Of a stretch of 64,000 nt of DNA, positions 12,401-24,340 are shown piece by piece. Made by a program: the position numbers and the translations under genes. Under the pieces are notes generated by a model that did not search any database, was not told where the DNA came from, and saw only the letters and a list, made by a program, of their open reading frames with translations. This DNA comes from Oxyruncus cristatus (taxonomy: Eukaryota; Chordata; Aves; Passeriformes; Cotingidae). The stretch lies in assembly GCA_013399855.1 (NCBI GenBank), contig VXAY01002459.1, positions 30,237 through 94,236 of the forward strand. The letters run 5' to 3'. Every line of letters begins with the position of its first letter. Position 1 is the stretch's first letter.

Positions 12401-13440
12401 CCTCCCTGCACAACTTGTCATTCATCCCACCGAATGGCCCTCTGACAGCAATTTAACATGCAAGTGATGGATCCAAGCTTCCTGTCCTCTAACTTTTACA
12501 GCAAAGGAAGAACTTAATAAGACAGTCTGCAGCCCCTCCCACTTCCAAATTTAGATTTACGGGAAAACAGTCTTAATAAAATTTTATCTCCAGGCTGCAA
12601 ATCATGTACCTGTACTTCCAGAGGTGTAGGTTAGTACCACTGGCCATTATCCCTTTTAATTTTGAAACTTTCCTAAAAGCTTAGAACATAGTGTGTCAAA
12701 TGCTCGTCTGGATTCAAGGAGCTTGTTTGGGCTGGGGTGTAAGTCCCCAGGATAGATAAATGTATCCCAGTAAGAACTTCAGCAGGCAATAACACTAAGG
12801 GTTGTCTTGGGGCATTTCAGATGTCCCACAAAGTTAAATTTAATGCTTCTGGACATTTTAACCCTGCGTGCATACAGATTTTAGCTATTCTCGCTTTCAT
12901 AGTTCAGTTTGTCCTTTCTACCTGCCCAAATGCTTGAGGCTGATAAGGGTCTGCAGTCTTTTTTTTTTTTTTTTTAATTCCTAAACTCTTATAAAATTGG
13001 TTGACTATTCATGCTGTGAAACAGGACTTTCCTCTGATTCAGATTCTGGTACTTCATCCTTAGGAATAACTTCTTTAAGGAGAGCTTTCATTAATTTTCT
13101 TGTGTCTGCTTTTCTTACTGGGAAAGCTTCCACCCATTCTGATAATTGGTCTACTATCACTAGCAAATGTTTATATCCACATTCTGTAAAAACATCAGCA
13201 TAGTTTACATGCAGTCTTCAGAATGGGGAAAAAAAGGTTGACTTACTAATTCGGCCAGAGGTCTTATATTTGAGAATTTCTGAAAGGTAGGACAGACGTT
13301 AGTAATTTTTTAGTGGCTACCTAGACATGCAGTGTCACTTATACTTGCTGTACTTGATTAGCCACTGTTTCCATTCCTCCATGAGCTCTATCATGGAACT
13401 ATTTGGTTACAGTCACTTTTTGCAGTAAGACAGCTTTTCC
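12400..13440 (-). pseudogene. ERV pol remnant: integrase
   Basis: This is a retroviral integrase domain on the minus strand, read right to left. The N-terminal part lies near 13260-13440 and is poorly kept. The catalytic core has the segment YKHLLVIVDQLSEWVEAFP at 13120-13175, typical of gammaretroviral integrases. Near 12904-12935 is the PYQPQ-x3-GQVERTN block that follows the third catalytic residue. The C-terminal domain has QPGDKILLR at 12571-12600. Stops occur throughout, including right after VERTN. An A run on the minus strand (plus-strand T run at about 12960-12975) has expanded between the core and the PYQPQ block and probably shifts the frame. The order pol-env-LTR with the neighbours supports one proviral remnant. 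Class I (gammaretrovirus-like) is inferred from these motifs. Confidence 0.85.
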
Positions 13441-14010
13441 ACCTATTTTCCATATTGTCTCTGTCTTCTACTGTTTCCCATTTTCTCCACTGCTCTTCAT
13501 TTGTCATTTGATTGATACAGCTTTGAGTTTTCTTAGGTGGTCAACATTGGACCATGAGCTCTTGTCTAAAGCAACTGCCATAATCTTTGCAATGAGTTGG
13601 CAAGACCCAGCTTTTGTTTCTGTATCAGTTAAGGCTGATTCCTTTTCCTAATTACAATATGGACAGTGACCACAGCAGTCTCTTTGGCAAGTTGGAAACT
13701 GTTGCATTGCTTCTCAGTAAATTGTTGGGAGCTACTGATCTCTAAGGACTGACTGGATTGACTCTTACTACCTAATTTCTGTTGCGAAATTACCCGAACT
13801 CTACAAGGACTTTTCATCACTTCTATCCACGTCTCTTCCATTAATTGGTAGGTATTACAGTGCCTAGTACATCTGAGCTCTAGAATGATAGACAACTTCT
13901 TCTCCATAATGAGACTGAAGTCCATTTTTTGTGGGTACAGCGTAAGACAAGCGTATTTCTACCCCGTTGCTTGTTTGAACCATCCAAACAGTTAACCAGT
14001 TTCAAGCACT
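13441..14010 (-). pseudogene. ERV pol remnant: RT connection and RNase H
   Basis: This continues upstream of the integrase on the minus strand. A faint connection-domain signature (a VPTKNGLQ-like block and an SRAQMY-like block) lies around 13850-13960. RNase H-like segments follow, including the QLAKETAV block and a VHIVIRK block near 13630-13720. A 98-codon stretch without stops lies at 13629-13925, but its frame is not the conserved one throughout, so frameshifts are likely. Catalytic acidic residues of RNase H could not be placed. Assignment depends mainly on position next to the clear integrase. RT proper and gag were not recognised further right. Confidence 0.5.
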
Positions 14011-17000
14011 GACATTTCCTTAGGGGATAATTATTTAAGAATTAGTACTTTCAGAATTCATCAAGCTTTACTGTCCACCACCAGTCTGCATCTCTATTAG
14101 AGCACATTTTTCATCTCTTGCCTCCTCTTTATATTCTAGTTTACATCTAGGTCACTTGGCTTGCATTCTGTGAGCTTCTTTTTTATCATCATCTCAGTTG
14201 GCACTACCAACTCTTCTCAATTTATGACAAACTGAGAATATCATTAACACTATATCCCCTCCCACCTCCAAAGCAATAATGATGATGATATGCAAATGAC
14301 CTACTGAAGTAAATAAGTCTTAACTCTGATTTACATAACTTGGAAAAAATCCCTGAAGAACACTTGACAAGTTTTTCCACTTTGGTACAGGTACTTGGAC
14401 CCACTATTTCCTTTTTTGAGATGGTTCTAATACAGGATACAACATTCCAGAATAACTTGTGTTAAGGATTAAGGGGATGATCCCCTCACTACCTGAAATG
14501 GATTCATTAAAAAAAAATTGAAACAAACCTGAAACACACTTCATCTAGATAGTCAAACATTTTGTTGGTATTCAGGGAAGTTGAATTTACAAATGCAAGT
14601 ATTTACCACACATGTGAAAATCAGTGATGTTACCTGTTAAAGAGACTTACAATTCATCAACATAATTAAAAATCTAATTTATTATATCTGCTGTGGTAAT
14701 TTCTGCACTTGGCCATTGCTTCAGGAAGGACCACATCTTGGCTCGTTTGGTTGAGCTTTTTGTTTTGTGTTTTTGAACTTTTAAGTGAAGTCTACTCTTT
14801 ATTAGCATGTGACTATTACTTGACAGCAAAAAACTTAGATTTGCAGTGGCACATAGAAACCACTATTCTGGCATCAGACAAACAGCATGCAAGATGAGCA
14901 GAATTCATCCATGCTCATGCCTCTGGGGGTTGTACCCACCATAACTTGCAGACAAGAAACCTGAGCAGTATCAACCCTTACTCCAGCTTTGACATGCTGC
15001 TCAACATCAGGCAAGTCACAGTTCCTGATGCCCAGTTAGATCATGACAGGTGAGGAATCGTCTGCCTGACAATAGCTTAACTCACACAGAGAGATGGTGA
15101 TGTAATTGTACAGGGTGCATAACTAGGGAAGAGAAACAGGACTATCATGGGCATGGCTCCCATAATGTCAGATGTAAATGCTAAAACAGACCAAGATGAG
15201 CCTCACCTTGAAGGCCTGTTCACTGACCATAACAGGAACCCAGCGTGGCTCTCGCAGACCGAGACATCCTTCGCATGTTACAGCCAGGTGGGACAGAACA
15301 AATCCTTCCCTTCACCTTCCCAGAAGTTAAACTGCTAGAAGGAGCTATGACTTAATCTGAGACTTGGCAGCATGGCACAGGAGCTGCAGCCTCTTTTTCC
15401 AACTCTAAATCAATTTCCTATCTCTGCCTGCCAGACCTTACTGTGATGCAGATGTGAATTAATTGTTTCAGTTAGCTTACCTGATCTGAAATCAAGGCAT
15501 ATTGCTCAGAATTTTCTTGGCTTGCCCAGTACAATTCAAAAAAAAAAAAGTAGAGGAGGATTTTTATAAGCAGAACACATTGTGAATTTATCATTTTTGG
15601 AATGATTATCTCATACCTACTTTAGAATTTTATTCTCTGTGGCTATTCCACACTCCCCAACCTACTCTAGATACAGGAAGCCCTACACAGACAACAGCTT
15701 GGAAGTAAGAAAGGAAAGGAAGGAGGAAAATAATAAGGCAAGAAGCTGTGCTTCTGCAGCATCTGCCCTTGACATAATAGTATTGAAATATTCTATGCAT
15801 GCACCTCTATGCAATAATCACTGGATAATCCCTGTTACCATCCACAGGAGTTGTGCTTCTGCAGAGCTGAAATCACTGTAACAGGCAGATGTGAATGATT
15901 CATTCAGGAAAAAAAAAAAAAAAAAAAAAATCTACTCAGAAGGAAAACAAACCTCTTTTTGCAGTGCATTTGGAAAACTATTTGCTGAGAGAAAAAAAAA
16001 TAAAAGTAGTTTTCTTCACCTTACATATATTATTCCATCTCAGGTGATAAACAGAGGTAAGTGGATAATGTACCCAGAATGTTACATACTGTATTATCAC
16101 CTTTATCAAATATATAAAATGTAAATAGTAACACTGTTAATTGTTGTTGTTCTGCTATGAAAAATAAGAATAAATCTACAAGGACAAACTACTGCTGCCA
16201 GGAGTGGGTGTTCAGCTCCACTGACTCCAGGCAAGCTGAACCTGCTGATGCCAGCAAGGACTATGACCCCAAGTCACTCTTCCCTCAGAAGAGTGAGGGT
16301 GCAGGATACAGGACATGCTGCATACTTCTATTTCTGTAAGGGCTTTAGCACAATCTGCATGCAGGGTGTGAAATGCGGCAAAACTGTAGCATACGGAAAG
16401 GTTGACAATGTCCTTTTGCTAACCTACTTCTTCAAAGCAATATTCTCTCATCAGCTTATCCTTCTTCTGGCCCTCTGCTTGAGGTCTTTGTCCTCTTCCC
16501 CTCCTCTCTACTGTGCATTAGAATCGAGCTCTGCAGCTAAGCAGTCTTCTCCAGAAGCCAACTGTACAGGCTAATTTTATATTCTTCTGAAAATCCACTC
16601 TCCAGTGAAGTGTGCTTTGAGGTAAATTTGAGGTCCTTTTATGTAGTTTTACTCCTACAGGTCTTTTATTGTTTCCACCACTTACTTCTGTACTAAATAC
16701 TTTATTAGGTTGCTGGTGAGTGTGCAGGCTATTTCTGTTCCTTTCACTCTTTATTCTGGAAATAAAAAATTCTTTCTTAGAACTGACATAGTGGGAAGGG
16801 GCAATGATATGCAGGCCTTGGAGCAGGCAACAAGGAGAATGTTGCCAATTTAAAACCCAAAATATTAAAACTGCGGTAATAAAAAATCCCACATGCAAGT
16901 AATGCCGCTAACACCGGTGCACTATTGCTGCAAATACATAACTTTTCCCCCAAGTTAGATACGTGGTTTTAAGGCCTCATCCAGAATCCCTGCTGATATT

Positions 17001-18107
17001 ATTCAGATGACCATAGATATCATTCATATGTGTAAGGATTATTAATATTTATAGAGGTTGGACTACCCGTATCACAAATCTTAACATCATAGTTCATTGC
17101 TTTTTGGCAAGAATTGTCACTCTTGGACCTGTCTTGAGGCCTTTGAACTTTCTTCCATGTGTGGCTAAAGGGAGACAGTTTTCTCACTTACTCTTCCTTT
17201 GTTGCTGTTGCTTTTTCACTGAATACATCCTATTTTATTCCCTTCTCCTTTCTTTAGCAGAGGCATGGCTTTTCTTCATTTCTCCTCAGATTTCCACACT
17301 CAACTCTGTCAACTATCCCCTTACCTACCCAACAGGAAGGTTCACTCTGGTGAAAAGCATCTGTTGATGGTAGCCAAGTGCTGTGGGAATGCAGAAGTGA
17401 GGATGAAGCATTGCTGGTGCCTACCTTAAATTGCACATCCATACTTGTTAGCTACTGGATTTTTTTGTTTTTTTTTTTTTTTTTCTTTCCTCCACTACAT
17501 AAAAGACCAGATCAGCAATAGAGTACAGAAAGATGTTGCTTTCAAGGGATCACCTGCCATTCCACCTACACATAAAACAGAAGGTTTTCAGAATACACAA
17601 GGATTCTGCAGCTTTCTTCACCTCTGTCTTTGCCTCTATGAAAAAGCACTGAACTACACTGTAATGACAAAGTACATAGATGCACTTCCCACCTCCCCTC
17701 AAGGAGCTTTTTGAAAAAGATGCCAGGAACAGTGCAGATCCACACTGAATCCTCATGTGGAGCCAAGGACAGAACATTTCAAAGCAGAAAACCCTCAGAA
17801 GCACAGTGCTCCTATATAACCCTAGTGCCTTGCATGACAAGTGCCTGAAGTTAGAAATGTTCTTTAGCTTGGTATTGTTTCCAGCTTTAGATCCTACGAG
17901 CAGAATAAGAAGCAAGCTGCCTCTGACGAGAGCAAAAACCATGATGCTGACACAGTGAATATGGAAGTATACTCACATCTATTAACGCTACTAGACAGGT
18001 TGGTGTTCCCATCTAGAGACGAGAAAGGAGAATGTAGAATTCAAACCTGTTTTAAGTGTTTAATTTGTAGAGGAAAAATGAACTTAGGAAGTATTAGAAC
18101 AGCTGTA
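14011..18107. other. Non-coding DNA, possible unrecognised proviral 5' half
   Basis: I recognise no further gag, protease or RT motifs, and no copy of the 10.6 kb LTR. Poly(A/T) tracts occur at about 15910-15930 and 17461-17484. Open frames of 126 codons (minus, 16518-16898) and 130 codons (minus, 17550-17942) show no domain I know. Whether this DNA is host sequence or badly decayed provirus cannot be settled by eye. Confidence 0.45.
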
Positions 18108-18476
18108 TTTCTGGAGAAGAGAAGGTTTCAGGGTGACCTAACTGTAGCCTTCCAGTACCTGAAGGGAACCTTGAAGAAAGAAGGAGAGAGACTATTTACA
18201 AGGGCACGTAGTGACAGAACAAGAGGAAATGGGTTCATACTAAAAGAGAGTAGGTTTAGATTAGGTATTAGGAAGATGTTCTTTACTGTGAGGGTGGTGA
18301 GGCACTGGCACAGGTTTCCCAGAAAAGCTGTGGATGCCCCATCCTTGCAGTCCTGCAAGGCCAGATTGGATGGAGCTCTGAGCAATCTAATCTAGTGGAA
18401 GGTGTCCTTGCGTATGGCAGGGAGGTCAGAACTGCCTGATCTTTAAGGTCCCTTCCAACCCAAACCATTCAATGCT
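18108..18476 (+). mobile_element. CR1 LINE 3' fragment with ORF2 C-terminus
   Basis: Plus-orientation CR1 beginning around 'ctggagaagagaagg'. An open frame (17955-18395) covers the C-terminal ORF2 block: LFTRARSDRTRGNGF, then RFRLGIRKMFFTVRVVRHW, then the A-PSL--CKARLDGA pattern. The 3' UTR contains 'gatctttaaggtcccttcc' and ends near 'aaaccattcaatgc', a diverged tail unit. The 5' truncation removed the reverse transcriptase. This is one of the better-preserved CR1 tails in the window. Confidence 0.95.
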
Positions 18477-19603
18477 TATATGTCACAAAGAAGTGACATG
18501 TGTATCTTTCCTCCCCATGGCAACTCCAGTATTTCACTGTACAGTTATCAGTACAAACGTGCACTAGAGCATCCTTCTGGTGACAACAGAACAACTAGAT
18601 AGCAAACACTACTTTACCCAATATGACAGTCGTTGCAAATGAGCTCTATGTAGTTGTGTCACCTCTTTTCAAAGAAGCTGGAGATTGATAATGAGCGGAG
18701 CAGTAGACTGAGAGAACAAAAAAACCAACTTCTCGCCTTATCAACTTTCAGAGCACCACCCCAGCCATGCAGCTCAAAGACAATCCGGGGTAGCACTATG
18801 ATTATCAATTATACAACGCAGAGACAGCCTTCAAGTCCCACACAGTTCAGATATGCTCCTTTATAGCAGTCCCCTTGAAAGGCTTGCACAGACTGTCAGG
18901 TTTTTCCTTCAACTAGATTTTCAGAAGTTTATAAAATACCTGATAAACCTTCAGTAAAATTGTCAGACAAGCAGGGAGAGACTTAAATCTCCTAAAATTA
19001 GCTGTCAAAGTTAATTGGATAGTTAGAGCAAATGATTTACTTGGAGCAGGTTTCCTAGGTTCCTCATGTCTCTTGAGTTGATTATCTTCCCTCACTGACT
19101 GTAGGGAAGATCTAAGGGAAACTTAGGACAACTTGGAGCAGGCATCTGTTATTCAGATATCTGGGTTATTTATCTCAGAAAGAAACTGTACTTTCACATA
19201 ACTATCGATAGAGCAAGCACATTTTGACTCTGCTTGTATTAAAATACAGGTTAAAAAGCTCTTCCAAATCAAACATGCAACACTAAATCTAGATGTCCAC
19301 CTTTCCTAATGTGATCTGATTCCCTTAAAAGGAAGCTGGGGTGGTGGTGTGTGTTACAACAGTATCCAGAGATGGGGCAATTGGAAGAGCAAGACTGCAT
19401 AAAACACCACACATCACTCCTGACACTGAACATAACACTCCATCTTATTTTGCACAGTTTGCCAAAGGAAAGCAAAGCGGGAAAACCTGTTCAGCACTTC
19501 TCTTCCAGAATGCTGAGAGTTTGCTGCTTTGCAGGAAATGTGACCATGCCTTCACAGTTATATAGCACCTGACAAAGGTAATTTATAAGTGCTTCTGGAA
19601 AAA

Positions 19604-19710
19604 AAGAATAAGCACACCAAAAAAACACCTAAACAAACAAACACAAACTCACCCCCAAAACAAACACACACCCCAAATCAGAACAAACCAAAACGCCAAA
19701 ACCAAAAACT
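19604..19710. repeat. A/C-rich simple repeat
   Basis: Irregular AAAC, ACAC and CCAAA units form a purine/cytosine-biased tract of about 100 bases. It is low-complexity and non-coding. Confidence 0.8.
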
Positions 19711-20725
19711 TTGCTTGATAAATTCTAGTAAGTCATGAAACTGGTGAAAAAAACAAGTCAAAAAGCTGAAGTTCAGTTTGTATTCCACAATATTTAGCAA
19801 AGCATAAGTGTCAGGTCATAACTGTCTCCACCTTGACAGGGCTAAACAGGTACCCTTTCTACCATCTGTTCACCTCTTGTCAGGAAACTTAGAGAAGAGC
19901 ACAGAGTCCTGTCTGGAATTTGCTGACTCAGTCAAAAGTAACCCAAGACTGATTTTCAGCCAGAAAAGAGAGACTTCTTTTCTCAAAGAAACCAGGCTAG
20001 AAAATTAAGGCTGTTTAGGATGACAGGATTGTTATTGATGCTTGAAGCTTAAAGGCTTGTGATGGTCAGGAGCTTGAGAGGCTCTTGTCCATCTGACAAG
20101 ACTTCACCCTGTTAATTCTTTTCACGTAAAGAGCCACTGTTCAGGATTTGTCTTCTTAATACACATTCAATACTTTAGATCACATTTAAAAGAAATAAGA
20201 CACCATACAGACAAAATAGGAGATTCTACGAAATTATAATAATACTCTGTTAATACAAACCAAGTCTGGTCTTCAAGATTGAAATTCTAATTTTTCTGAT
20301 TGCATCTTGTATTACATCTCCAGTGTTTATACAATCTGTAGTGGAATCAGTGACCAGATGATATTTCTTAAATCAAAAGTTTCTGCTATCACTCAAATAA
20401 ACCAGAAATCCCCTTTTCAAAAGAACAAATTTTAGACATATCGTGTATAAACAGGATTGACAACATCAAGAGTACAAGTTCAAGAATCTAAAAGTAAGTC
20501 TGAACTCCCAGTAAATTTCTAAGTTCTTCTGGATTCAATTTCACCATGATCTTTGAGGCTTACAATACACAAATACTTTGACCTAATACTATATGCCCCA
20601 ATGCATGAATTTCTGAATGTATTTTAGCACTGAATCTGTAAATAAAAATGATTCCTTCCATGATTGTCAAGTAAACCTACTATTTACTTCAGGATTTATT
20701 TTTGTTAAAAGAATTACCAAACAAA

Positions 20726-20842
20726 CAGGGGGGGGAAAACACAAAAAAACCAACCAACCAACCAAAAAAAAACCCCAAAAAAACCCAAATCAAACCAAAC
20801 CAAAAAAAAAAAAAAAACACAAAAAAATGCCAAAAAAACCAA
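20726..20842. repeat. A/C-rich simple repeat with G run
   Basis: A run of eight G is followed by AACC, AAAACCCC and AAACC units, then a 15-base A run. Slippage-prone. It gives spurious lysine/proline-rich frames. Confidence 0.85.
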
Positions 20843-21017
20843 GCCAGATATACCAACTGCCATGATTTTGATGTTTTGTGGATATTTGAACTTTTACTTA
20901 AAGCCCAATCTCCTAAAGATAAGACTATTATTCTTCCTTTTCAAAGCTGAAATCATTCTTTCCTTGTTGCAGAGGAGAATTTGGAATTATATGTAGTATT
21001 AAAGAATATATATTTAT

Positions 21018-21440
21018 AGTATCAAAGAATAATTAAGGTTGTAAAAGACCTTTAAGATCAAGTCCAGCCATATCATAGCACCACCACCATGTCCTCAAGT
21101 GCCATATCCACATCCACATATTTTTTGAACACTTCCAGGAATGGTGACTCCTCAGCTTCCCTGAGCATTCTGTTCTAATACTTTACAATTCTTTCCATCA
21201 TATCAAATATAAACCTCCACTGGTGCAACTTGAGGCCATTTCCTCTAATCCTGTCACTTGTTACGTGGGAGAAGAGATTGACCCCCACCTGGCTCCAACT
21301 CCCTGTCAGGTAGTTTTAGAGAGCGAGGAGGACTCTCTTCAGCCACCAAAGGGCTTTTCCCTTTCTCCAAGCTGAAATTACTCCATCTCCTCGACTCTTT
21401 CCAGATGCCCCTCCAGACTTTTAAAGCTTTCTCCCCTGCC
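21018..21440 (-). mobile_element. CR1 LINE 3' fragment
   Basis: The inverted CR1 tail starts around 'aaggttgtaaaagacc'. Next come 'aagatcaagtccagcc', 'gcaacttgaggccatttcc', 'tctaatcctgtcacttg', 'cacctggctccaac' and the complement of the ORF2 C-terminal segment. Same subfamily style as the copies at 26.4 and 45.6 kb. Diverged and 5'-truncated. Confidence 0.92.
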
Positions 21441-22847
21441 TGAGGAGATTCAGCATTCTATGATCCCAGTTAGAGAAACTCCTCCAAACTGCTCCTGTGA
21501 GTGTCAAGGCCCATTAATAACCAAATCTTGGCTCTCCAAACAGTAAAAGCACAGCTTAGTTTAACATGCTGTTCAATGGATGTTTTTAAACACACCCACA
21601 CCTGGGTATACGTACACATAGGTAACCACACGTGTTACACGGCTACGGCCAGTACAAGACTTGCTCAGTAGTACATACAAGAAAAGGTTACTAACATTTA
21701 CTTTGCCTTGATTAAGCAGGCACAATTCACACAAAACTCACTGGAAAGATACAGAATTTCAAAAGCTGTCGTACACAGTCTGCCAAGTGCAGTGTCTTTG
21801 ATTAGAGTACAGAGGATGGTTTCCAATTCCTACATGGAAACATTCTCTGTATTGTCAGAGATCCACGATGACATTTTTTCCCAGCTGTGATCCCCTTTAT
21901 TTCAGCTAGGTTTCAGTTAGGTTTCGGGCATTTTTCTTCATTTCTTTCCCTAGCATCTAACCTGTGTTTTGTGGTCATAAATACACAATCATTGCAGAAG
22001 TTTCCTGCAAGAAGAATGTTTGAACGGGGAAAACAGAAGAACTGCATAAGAGGAGTACCACAGATAAAACTCAAAACCAGTGAAAATGGAAACTGAAGGG
22101 AACAGCAGTGAACAGGGTGGTAGCAGGCCGGCCTCCACCATTAGAAAACCTCAGTTTTTTCTTTTTAAAATAGCTCTCTTGACACCTTACCCACTCACCC
22201 CTCCCTGACAGCACTTCCAACAACTCTGATTATGCAGTTTCCTCTTCTTCTGCATTCAAGTTGCCCAAAGCAAACTAATTGTTTCAGTTCATACATATAA
22301 AGAGAAAAAGAGAATATTTTTGGATTATCCAGGTTTTCATTGCAGACATTTTCCCCTTAAGCACTTTTCAAAAATCTCCTTAGCATGCTGGACTTTTTAA
22401 TGTTATCACTTACCTCAAGCACACCATTCAGTTCTGTAGTCTATTTTGAGGAACGCTTTTATTGCACTTTTTTTTAATCCAAAAATCTACTTCTGCAGAA
22501 GCTACTCCCAAAAGCAGTGTTCTGCAACAAATTCTGGAGAAAACTAAACTCTACAAGGCACTTAGTGAAGGACTGCAAGAGCTGTGTTCTCAACAAGAGA
22601 GGAGGGCAAAGAACAAAAAAAACCCCAACCCCATACCCCACCTTCAAATTTTATGCACGAATAGGAGATATTCAGAAACAGACCACAAATACATCTGCTA
22701 GACCAGTATCCAGACATATTGGGTTTTAAACAAAACCATCTTGGAGGGTATTTTCTGACTTTTCTGTGACATATTTTTCTTCAGATCCAGCCTCTAGATG
22801 ATTAATTCATTACAACTCCAAAGAAGAGAGTGAAAAATTGAATTCCA
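21441..22847. other. Unique non-coding DNA
   Basis: No gene or known repeat is recognised. Open frames of 60-79 codons are scattered in several frames without domains. Confidence 0.55.
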
Positions 22848-23400
22848 TGCTGGTTTGGGTTGGGACAGAATTAATTTTCATCATATTATCTAGTAGGGGG
22901 CTGCTTGTTGAATCTGTGCTAGAAACTGCTTTTTATTATTGCTGAGCAGCACTTAGACACAGTCAAGGCCTTTTCTGCTTCTCGACTGTCCCACCAGTGT
23001 GGCAGTGGGTGCACAAGGAGTTGAGAGAGAACACAAGCAGGACAACTGACCCCAACTGATCAAAGAGGTATTCCATACCATATGGAGTCATGCACAGCAT
23101 ATAAAGCTTGGGGAAAAAGAAGAGCGAAAGAGGGACACACAGAGTGAGGATATTTGTCCTCCCAATTCACCATTACACGTGATGGATCCCTTCTCTCCTG
23201 GGGGTGGCTGAACACCTGCCTGCCCATGGGAAGTGGTGACTGAATTCCTTGTTTTGGTTTGCTTTCATGAACTTTGTTTTTGCTTTCTCTATCAAATTGC
23301 CTTTATCTCAACCCACAAACCTTTTACCACTTTTACCCTTGTGATTGGATGTGAGCCAGTGCCCGGTTGGGGCCTGGCTGCCAGCTGGGATTAAATTACA
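22848..23400 (+). mobile_element. ERV LTR, near full length, plus strand
   Basis: It runs from TGCTGGTTTGGGTTGGGACA to an end reading ...GGGATTAAATTACA, about 553 bp, with TG...CA termini. It is the same family as the minus-strand LTR at 63164-63714, a frequent LTR in bird genomes. Internal marks include 'gctgagcagcactta', 'gtcaaggccttttctgct', 'gtgcacaaggagttg', 'ccataccatatgg', a TATAAA box at 23100-23105 and 'tttatctcaaccca' in R/U5. The polyadenylation signal position reads 'tatcaaa', a degenerate form. The five bases on either side do not match (TTCCA versus AGTGA), so no target duplication is visible. No internal retroviral genes adjoin. It is probably an old solo LTR. Confidence 0.85.
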
Positions 23401-23639
23401 AGTGAAAAGGAAAAACAAACAAGAGTGACCAGAGCACTGTTGAAACATTCCTTTGTCAAATTCTTGGTATCATTCCTCAAATCATTTATAACAATAACAG
23501 TTGAACAGACAAATAAACCAGCCAACAAGAGATGAGCTCTTACAGAGTGTATGAAGGCAGTGAGCTGGACCAGTTGGGTAGTGGAGGGCCCCTTGACTAT
23601 ACCTTGCATGGCTCAGCAGCACTGTTCACACCAGGGACA
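23401..23639. other. Spacer between two ERV LTRs
   Basis: About 240 bases between LTRs of two unrelated families. No primer-binding site or retroviral protein motif is recognised, so it may be host DNA or proviral leader. Confidence 0.4.
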
Positions 23640-24340
23640 CCTGTTGTCTGACAAGGGATAATCAGTAACCTTCTGACAGTCTTATAACATTACTTACATG
23701 AAGAGGAGCAGTACCATTGTTAACAAGCTTTTGAAAACCTGCAGTGGTTACCAACTTGGATAATGGCCTGGGTGAAAATGGACTAATGAATAAAGCCAAT
23801 TACCTTGCAACCCTATAAACAGGGGTCTTAAGAGAGGCTCTTGGAGCCCTCCTGGATCATAGCAGGCTGTGTCAGCATCTCCCCTCTGAGTGGGACACTT
23901 CTCAAAGCTCACCAGCTCTCAAGTTTGCAATACTTGGAGAATCATCAGCAAAAGCTGATGATGGGGCCTGGTCCAACACCCCTCCACTCCTCAAGGCTCA
24001 ATCCTTTGGCCTTTGAAAAACACAAAGGCATTCAACAGTATTGAACTGCAGTTGAGAAGAGCTGACGGATACCTTCATACATTTATATAAATATCTATGT
24101 GTGTGAATTGACCCCTATGCTCCCTAGCAAGTATAGCATGAATGTTGCTGTTTCAAATCTGCAATTACAACAGTGACTTAAGTGTACCAAATCCTATTGA
24201 ATCACTTTCTAAGCATTCAATTTATAAACAATTAAGTGCTACATAAGTCCTTTAGTCATACACTGTTGACCAGGTCTGGGACTAAGATTGGATCCAGACA
24301 GACCTAGACCTAACTCTTTCTGTCAAAGAGTTCAGAAAGC
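23640..24340 (+). mobile_element. ERV LTR-like repeat, copy A
   Basis: It shares a long diverged alignment with 56560-57440. Matching blocks are 'aaccctataaacaggggtct' (23810-23830, holding a TATA box), 'gagccctcctggat', 'cacaaaggcattcaac', 'catgaatgttgc', and the pair 'ttgaccaggtctgggac' and 'ttgtcaatcaaatctt'. Two diverged copies in one window show that it is an interspersed repeat. TATA followed later by a U5-like end, seen only in copy B, suggests a retroviral LTR. The 3' part with the polyadenylation signal is not evident here. Edges are approximate. Confidence 0.6.

Larger units (their letters stand above)
18477..21017. other. Non-coding DNA with A/C-rich simple tracts
   Basis: Unique sequence is interrupted by A/C-rich low-complexity DNA at about 19604-19710 and about 20726-20842. 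The long open frames over the second tract (K/P/N-rich) are products of the simple sequence, not genes. Confidence 0.6.

Noticed and set aside
17550..17942. 130-codon minus-strand frame with a hydrophobic start resembling a signal peptide
   Set aside because: No family is recognised, another open frame overlaps it, and the hydrophobic start is expected by chance.
20617..20950. Lysine/proline-rich open frames
   Set aside because: They translate an A/C simple repeat in two frames. Not coding.
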